This document shows, one piece after another, positions 59,892 through 64,000 of a stretch of DNA of 64,000 nucleotides; position 1 is the stretch's first letter, and each line of letters opens with the position of its first letter. A model generated the notes under the pieces. It saw only the letters and a program-made list of their open reading frames with translations. It was not told the DNA's origin and made no database searches. Origin of the DNA: Rhizorhabdus phycosphaerae (GTDB lineage: Bacteria > Pseudomonadota > Alphaproteobacteria > Sphingomonadales > Sphingomonadaceae). The stretch is taken from positions 1,364,001 through 1,428,000 of the forward strand of contig NZ_CP049107.1 of assembly GCF_011044255.1 (NCBI RefSeq). Direction: 5' to 3'. Position numbers and translations under genes: made by a program.

Positions 59892-61082
59892 ATGCTGGCA
59901 GAGGAACGCCTCGCCTTCGTAGGGATTCCGCCGGGCTGGCGCGGTGGCGTCGCTCGGGTCACGCTGCTGGGCGGCGCGCCGCTCATGGCGCTGATGTTCG
60001 CCGCCCTCGGCCCGGTCCTGCCGACCATCGCCGAGCATTTCGGCGGCCGGAACCAAGGCGCCTTCGCCGCGCAGATGATCCTGACCATGCCGGCCATCGG
60101 CGTGATTCTGGGCGGCATATTGGGCGGCCTCTCGGTCGAGCGCTGGGGGCCGCGCCCGGTGATGATCGCGGCGCTGTCGGGATATGGGGTCCTGGGCGTC
60201 AGCGGCTATTTCATCGACAGCCTGCCCTATCTCCTCGTCGCGCGTTTCCTGCTGGGCCTGTGCGTGGCGCAGATCGGCACGGCGATCGGCGTAATCGTCG
60301 GCAGCTGGTTCGAGGGCGTCGCCCGTGCGCGCCTGCTCGGCTATCAGAGTGCCGTCGCGGGCGTCTTCGCGGTCAGCGGGCTGCTGATGTCGGGCCTGCT
60401 GGCCGAGGCGGGCGGCTGGCGCACGCCCTTCCTCCTCTACATGATCGCCTTCGTCGTCCTGACCCTGGCGGTCACCGGCCTGCCGCGGGGGGTGGGACGG
60501 ACGGCCCCGCGCGAGGAACGGGCATCGCTGCGCCCGCTGGTCGCCTTGTGGCCGGTCTACGCGCTAGCCATGTTCCTGTTCGTCGGCTATTTCATGACCT
60601 CGATCCAGCTTTCCTTCCTGCTCGCCGAGGATGGCTTCGACAGTCCGCTGGTGCGATCGGTGGTGATCGCCTCGGGCGTTCTCGCGGGAGGCGTTTTCGG
60701 CGGCTGCTACGGGCGCTTCTACGCCTGGTTCGGCGAACGGGGCGTGCAGGTCATGCTGGTGCTGATGATGGCGACGGGTCTTGCCATCATCGGCTTTTCG
60801 AGCAGCGTCGCGCTGCTGACGCTGGGCGCGGTGCTGTCGGGCGGCGGCGGCGGCATGATACCGCCCCATATCGGCGGCATATTGCTCAATCGCGTACCGC
60901 CCGAGATCCGCGCGCGCGCCGTCGGCCTGGAGTTCACCGTCCTCTACATCGCCGACTTCATCAATCCGCTGATCATGACCCCGCTTCGGGCGGCGATCGG
61001 CATCCACAACGCCTTCCTCGTCGCGGCGGCGGCGCTCCTGATCGGCGGGGTCGCGATCTCCGTTCGGCAACGCAGAGCTTAA
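59892..61082 (+). CDS. MFS transporter
   Basis: A 396-residue 12-helix major facilitator. Loop motifs include GGLSVERWGPRPVMIAALSG and the conserved RALGLEF-like RARAVGLEFTVLYIAD region. No substrate marker is clear. Members next to SDR and TonB-receptor genes often carry aromatic acids or terpenoids. It begins a same-strand cluster to the right edge. Gap to the next gene is 135 bases. Confidence 0.85.
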   Translation: MLAEERLAFVGIPPGWRGGVARVTLLGGAPLMALMFAALGPVLPTIAEHFGGRNQGAFAAQMILTMPAIGVILGGILGGLSVERWGPRPVMIAALSGYGVLGVSGYFIDSLPYLLVARFLLGLCVAQIGTAIGVIVGSWFEGVARARLLGYQSAVAGVFAVSGLLMSGLLAEAGGWRTPFLLYMIAFVVLTLAVTGLPRGVGRTAPREERASLRPLVALWPVYALAMFLFVGYFMTSIQLSFLLAEDGFDSPLVRSVVIASGVLAGGVFGGCYGRFYAWFGERGVQVMLVLMMATGLAIIGFSSSVALLTLGAVLSGGGGGMIPPHIGGILLNRVPPEIRARAVGLEFTVLYIADFINPLIMTPLRAAIGIHNAFLVAAAALLIGGVAISVRQRRA

Positions 61083-61217
61083 GGCCTTGCCAGCCTATTT
61101 TATAATAGATAGCCAATTTAACCAATAAAGAGTCGTCATGGCGTGGAGGGGAACAAGCATCGCGGGACGAATCGTCCCAGCGCGCGATGCGGCCTGCCCC
61201 TCCGACAGGGAGGGGAT

Positions 61218-61958
61218 ATGCAGTTGGACGGTAAGGTTGCGCTGGTCACGGGCGCTGGTGCAGGCATCGGGCAGGCGACTGCCCGGCTCTTCGCCGAGCG
61301 CGGCGCCAAGGTCATCGCTACCGACATTGACGAAGCCGGTCTCGCCGAAACGGCCGAGGGCCGCACCAACATCGTGACCCAGCGCTCCGACGCCACCAGC
61401 CTTGCCGATGCTACCGCAGCGGTAGCGCTCGCCGTCGAACGCTTCGGCGGTCTGAACCTGCTCATCAACATCGTCGGAGGAAGCCGCCCCGGCAAGACCG
61501 TCGTCGAGTTTGACGAGGACGAGTGGGACTTCTGGGTCCGCCTCAATCTCACCTCCACCTTCCTGATGTGCAAGGCGGCGATCCCGCGCATCGCGCAGGA
61601 CGGCGGCGGCTCGATCGTCAACATCGCCTCCGGCGCGGGCGTTTCCGGCATGGGCCGCAACCCCGCTTATGTCGCGGCCAAGGGCGGGGTCATCTCGCTG
61701 ACCAAATCGCTCGCGATCGATCATGCCGCGCAGGGCATCCGCGCCAATGTGATCGCTCCAGGGCCCATTCTTACGCCGCTGATGAAGCGGAACCGCTCCG
61801 AACAGGAGATCGCCTTCATGTCGAAACTGTCGCTGGTCGGCCGGCTCGGCAAGCCCGAGGAGATTGCGGGAACCGCTGCCTTCCTGTGCAGCGAGGACGG
61901 CGCCTTCATCAATGGCGAACTGATCAACGTCGCGGGCGGAAGCGGCGGGCCGATCTGA
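61218..61958 (+). CDS. SDR family oxidoreductase
   Basis: A 246-residue short-chain dehydrogenase. The NAD(P) motif is VTGAGAGIGQATA, and Asp in ATDIDEAG hints at NAD preference. The tetrad is complete: Ser in NIASGAG, Tyr 13 residues later in PAYVAAK, Lys in YVAAK. ATG 61218 follows AGGGAGGGG; the frame runs upstream to 61143 without support. It is first in a tight SDR - SnoaL - SDR group. Confidence 0.9.
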   Translation: MQLDGKVALVTGAGAGIGQATARLFAERGAKVIATDIDEAGLAETAEGRTNIVTQRSDATSLADATAAVALAVERFGGLNLLINIVGGSRPGKTVVEFDEDEWDFWVRLNLTSTFLMCKAAIPRIAQDGGGSIVNIASGAGVSGMGRNPAYVAAKGGVISLTKSLAIDHAAQGIRANVIAPGPILTPLMKRNRSEQEIAFMSKLSLVGRLGKPEEIAGTAAFLCSEDGAFINGELINVAGGSGGPI

Positions 61959-61999
61959 TCGCCGCCGCCCGCTGCCCCGACCCACGAGGAGAATGACGC

Positions 62000-62581
62000 A
62001 TGCTGTATGACGCTTATGCCTGCTGGCGCGAACTGGCCCCCGCCATCGAGCGCGAACGCACCACCCTGGAGGACAAGGTCCAGTATCTGACCGACAAGAT
62101 GCGGATCCAGGAGATGATCAACGAATATGCCTTCGCCTGCGACAGCCGCGGCTGGGATGTGCTCGAGCGCCTCTATGACGAGAATATCGAGCGCGTCATG
62201 AAGGGTACGCTCGACGAGACGGTGAAGGGTCGCGACAACCTCATCGGTCTTCATGCCAAGCCTGCCCTGCCCCGCCGCGAAGGCGTCGTCGCCCCGCCGC
62301 GCGACCTGACGAAGATCGTCGGGCTCGAAATCCGCCATCTGATCGGCACTCAGGTCGTGCGCGTGTCGGACGACAACCAGTCCGCATGGGCGCTGTGCCA
62401 TTATCAGATGGCTCTCGTCGGACAGGAAAATGACGAGTGGCAGCATGGGCTGCACGAGGGCACCTATCTGTTCAGCTTCAGCAAGGCGACCGGCGACTGG
62501 CGCTTCGTGAAGCATCAGATCTGGACGAACAACGCCGCCAACCCGATGTTCTCCGACCCGCGCGCAAGGAAGGGCGCGTGA
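62000..62581 (+). CDS. SnoaL-like (NTF2 fold) protein
   Basis: A 193-residue protein of the NTF2/SnoaL_4 type: LTDKMRIQEMINEYAFACDS, DVLERLYDENIERVMKG, and the final GTYLFSFSKATGDWRFVKHQ. In catabolic clusters such proteins act as isomerases, dehydratases or hydratases, or have no known activity. The pocket Asp/His pair is plausible but not provable. Its stop overlaps the next GTG. Confidence 0.82.
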   Translation: MLYDAYACWRELAPAIERERTTLEDKVQYLTDKMRIQEMINEYAFACDSRGWDVLERLYDENIERVMKGTLDETVKGRDNLIGLHAKPALPRREGVVAPPRDLTKIVGLEIRHLIGTQVVRVSDDNQSAWALCHYQMALVGQENDEWQHGLHEGTYLFSFSKATGDWRFVKHQIWTNNAANPMFSDPRARKGA

Positions 62582-63339
62582 GCCGCTTCGCGGGCAAGGT
62601 CGCGCTGGTCACGGGCGCTGGTCGCGGCATCGGCGCAGCGACCGCCGAGCAACTGGCCCGCGGTGGCGCCGAACTCGCGCTCAACGATGTCGACGAGGCC
62701 CGGCTGAACGAAACGGCCGAACAGCTGCGCGGCCATGGCGTCAAGGTGACGACGCATGTCGGCAGCGTCATGGATCCGGCGTTCATCGAGGCGTTCGTCG
62801 GCGCGGCCAATGCCGCCCATGGCAAGGTGGATCTGCTCGCGAACAATGCCGGCGGCGGGCCGCCGATGACGCCCTGGGCAGAGTTCGCGAAATCCGACTT
62901 CGCCCATTTCCGCGCGATCTTCGAGATGAACTTCTTCACCCAGGCGATGCTGTTCCATGCGCTGCTGCCGGGGATGGTCACGCGCGGCTATGGCAAGGTC
63001 GTGTGCGTAAGCTCGATCTCCGCCGTGCTCGGCCAGGAATCGGGCAGCGCCTATGCCTCGGGCAAGCTGGCGCTGCACGCTCTGGTGAGCTCGGTGTCAA
63101 AGGAGGTCGCCCGCTTCGGGGTTAATGTGAACGCCGTGGTGCTGGGCAACCCGCCCCACCCCAGCCGCACGCCCGAACGCCAGGCCTTTCTCGACAAGAT
63201 GTCGCATTTCGACCGGGTTGGCCGGCTGGAGGAGTTCGGCAAGGCGATCGCCTTCCTGCTCTCGGACGACGCATCCTATATTTCCGGCGCCGCCGTGCCG
63301 ATCGACGGAGGGCTGATCGCACCGCGCCTGAACGAGTGA
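62578..63339 (+). CDS. SDR family oxidoreductase (second)
   Basis: A 253-residue SDR. Cofactor motif VTGAGRGIGAATA, NNAGGG, and a complete Ser (VCVSS), Tyr (SAYASGK) and Lys set. The start is GTG 62578 overlapping the previous stop (GTGA), so it is coupled to the SnoaL gene. It is clearly different from the SDR at 61218, so it may catalyse another step of the same pathway. Confidence 0.88.
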   Translation: MSRFAGKVALVTGAGRGIGAATAEQLARGGAELALNDVDEARLNETAEQLRGHGVKVTTHVGSVMDPAFIEAFVGAANAAHGKVDLLANNAGGGPPMTPWAEFAKSDFAHFRAIFEMNFFTQAMLFHALLPGMVTRGYGKVVCVSSISAVLGQESGSAYASGKLALHALVSSVSKEVARFGVNVNAVVLGNPPHPSRTPERQAFLDKMSHFDRVGRLEEFGKAIAFLLSDDASYISGAAVPIDGGLIAPRLNE

Positions 63340-63395
63340 CGGGGGTCTGCGCACCCCGACAAAGATAAAATGACGCGCACGAAAAGGAGAGGGAA

Positions 63396-64000
63396 ATGAA
63401 CAGGCAGCACATGCTGATGTGCGGCATCGCCGCTTTGCACCTTGTGCCGGGCAGCGCCGCGCTCGCCCAGCAATCCGGGCCGTCCTCGACGACGCCCGCC
63501 GTGAATGAAAGCCAGATTGCCGACATCGTCGTCACGGCACGCCGCCGCGAGGAAGCGCTGCAGGACATTCCGATCGCGGTGCAGGCCTTCACCGGAGAAA
63601 TCCTCGAAAAGCAGCGCATCCAGAACGCGACCGACCTGTCGAAGATCGTCCCCGCCCTCACCTCCGCGCAGAGCAGCCGCGACGAGGAGAATTATGTGAT
63701 CCGCGGCCAGTCCGGATCGGGTGCCTCGATCTCGGGCCAGCAGGTCACGGTCCCCGCCTATTTCGCACAGGTCCCGCTGCCGATCGGCGACGGCGGCGGC
63801 CCCGGCTATTATTACGACCTGCAGAATGTCCAGGTTCTGAAAGGCCCGCAGGGCACTTTGTTCGGGCGCAACTCGACCGGTGGCGCCGTGCTGTTCGAGC
63901 CGCGCCAGCCGGGAACCGAACTGGGCGGCTATGTGATGGCCGAATATGGCAATTACGAAAACCGCGGCATCGAAGGCGCGCTCAACCTGCCGATCAGCGA
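63396..64000 (+). CDS. TonB-dependent receptor (partial at right edge)
   Basis: The first 201 residues of a receptor. A signal peptide (MNRQHMLMCGIAALHLVPGS, cut near LAQ) precedes the plug (QIADIVVTARRREEALQDIP; VQVLKGPQGTLFGRNSTGGA). ATG 63396 has AGGAGAGGG upstream. The plug is of the same style as the receptor at 17431 (VQVLKGPQGTLFGRN). It probably takes up the substrate of the SDR cluster. The barrel is outside the window. Confidence 0.88.
   Translation, partial: MNRQHMLMCGIAALHLVPGSAALAQQSGPSSTTPAVNESQIADIVVTARRREEALQDIPIAVQAFTGEILEKQRIQNATDLSKIVPALTSAQSSRDEENYVIRGQSGSGASISGQQVTVPAYFAQVPLPIGDGGGPGYYYDLQNVQVLKGPQGTLFGRNSTGGAVLFEPRQPGTELGGYVMAEYGNYENRGIEGALNLPIS

Overview
The window looks like a GC-rich alphaproteobacterial chromosome, most likely from the order Sphingomonadales. 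The reasons are the pcm - tolC-type efflux gene - popZ (DUF2497) - valS order on one strand, three TonB-dependent receptors with sphingomonad-type plug starts (DIVVTARRR), and several small proteins of a kind common in that group. This placement rests on reading gene order and protein style, not on a database search.

Region 1 (1-9470) is the end of an integrated element lying against the 3' end of a tRNA-Thr gene. It carries an ABC-three-component (ABC-3C) conflict system cut by the left window edge: effector C-terminus, winged-helix-like middle component, SMC-like ATPase. Five plasmid/ICE housekeeping genes follow, all on the minus strand: DUF2493/SLOG, Toprim primase-like, ParB-like, DUF2958 and DUF932. 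Three of them share a start-proximal sequence, and two share a 60-base hairpin leader. Short TACGCCG repeats lie between DUF932 and the tRNA. No integrase, relaxase or conjugation gene is visible here.

Region 2 (9.6-21 kb) is chromosomal. It holds a CAP-domain protein, aminopeptidase P, a cluster of very small overlapping genes, and a hemB - GNAT - gamma-carbonic anhydrase operon. An SDR with a Tyr-to-Phe change in its catalytic tetrad sits next to a TonB receptor, facing two translationally coupled Lrp/AsnC regulators. A lipid kinase and a serine hydrolase follow.

Region 3 (23.3-29.5 kb) reads as a sucrose-use locus: TonB receptor, GH68 enzyme without a signal peptide, ROK fructokinase, and a divergent MFS sugar transporter. 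A LacI-type operator lies in the divergent promoter, but no LacI gene is present. A REP/MITE-like 90-base palindrome flanks the locus. A RelB/ParE-type toxin-antitoxin pair with a 26-base operator follows.

Region 4 (30-39.4 kb) is pcm, tolC, popZ, an S9 peptidase, valS and a MATE transporter, all on the minus strand. valS contains an in-frame 61-base palindromic repeat, and a 42-nt hairpin sits directly before its start codon. A tRNA-Cys lies to the right.

Region 5 (39.5-56 kb) holds signalling and phosphate genes: small hypothetical genes around an AT-rich block, two HWE/HisKA_2-type kinases, a ToxR-like transmembrane wHTH-TPR protein, pstSCAB with a Pho-box-like repeat but no phoU in view, an S9 peptidase, an EEP-family protein, a stand-alone receiver, DUF1993 and a prepilin peptidase. 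Two very short genes (37 and 38 codons) can be read here.

Region 6 (56.1-64 kb) has putA with a divergent Lrp-type regulator, then a catabolic-looking cluster (MFS, SDR, SnoaL-like, SDR, TonB receptor) that runs off the right edge.
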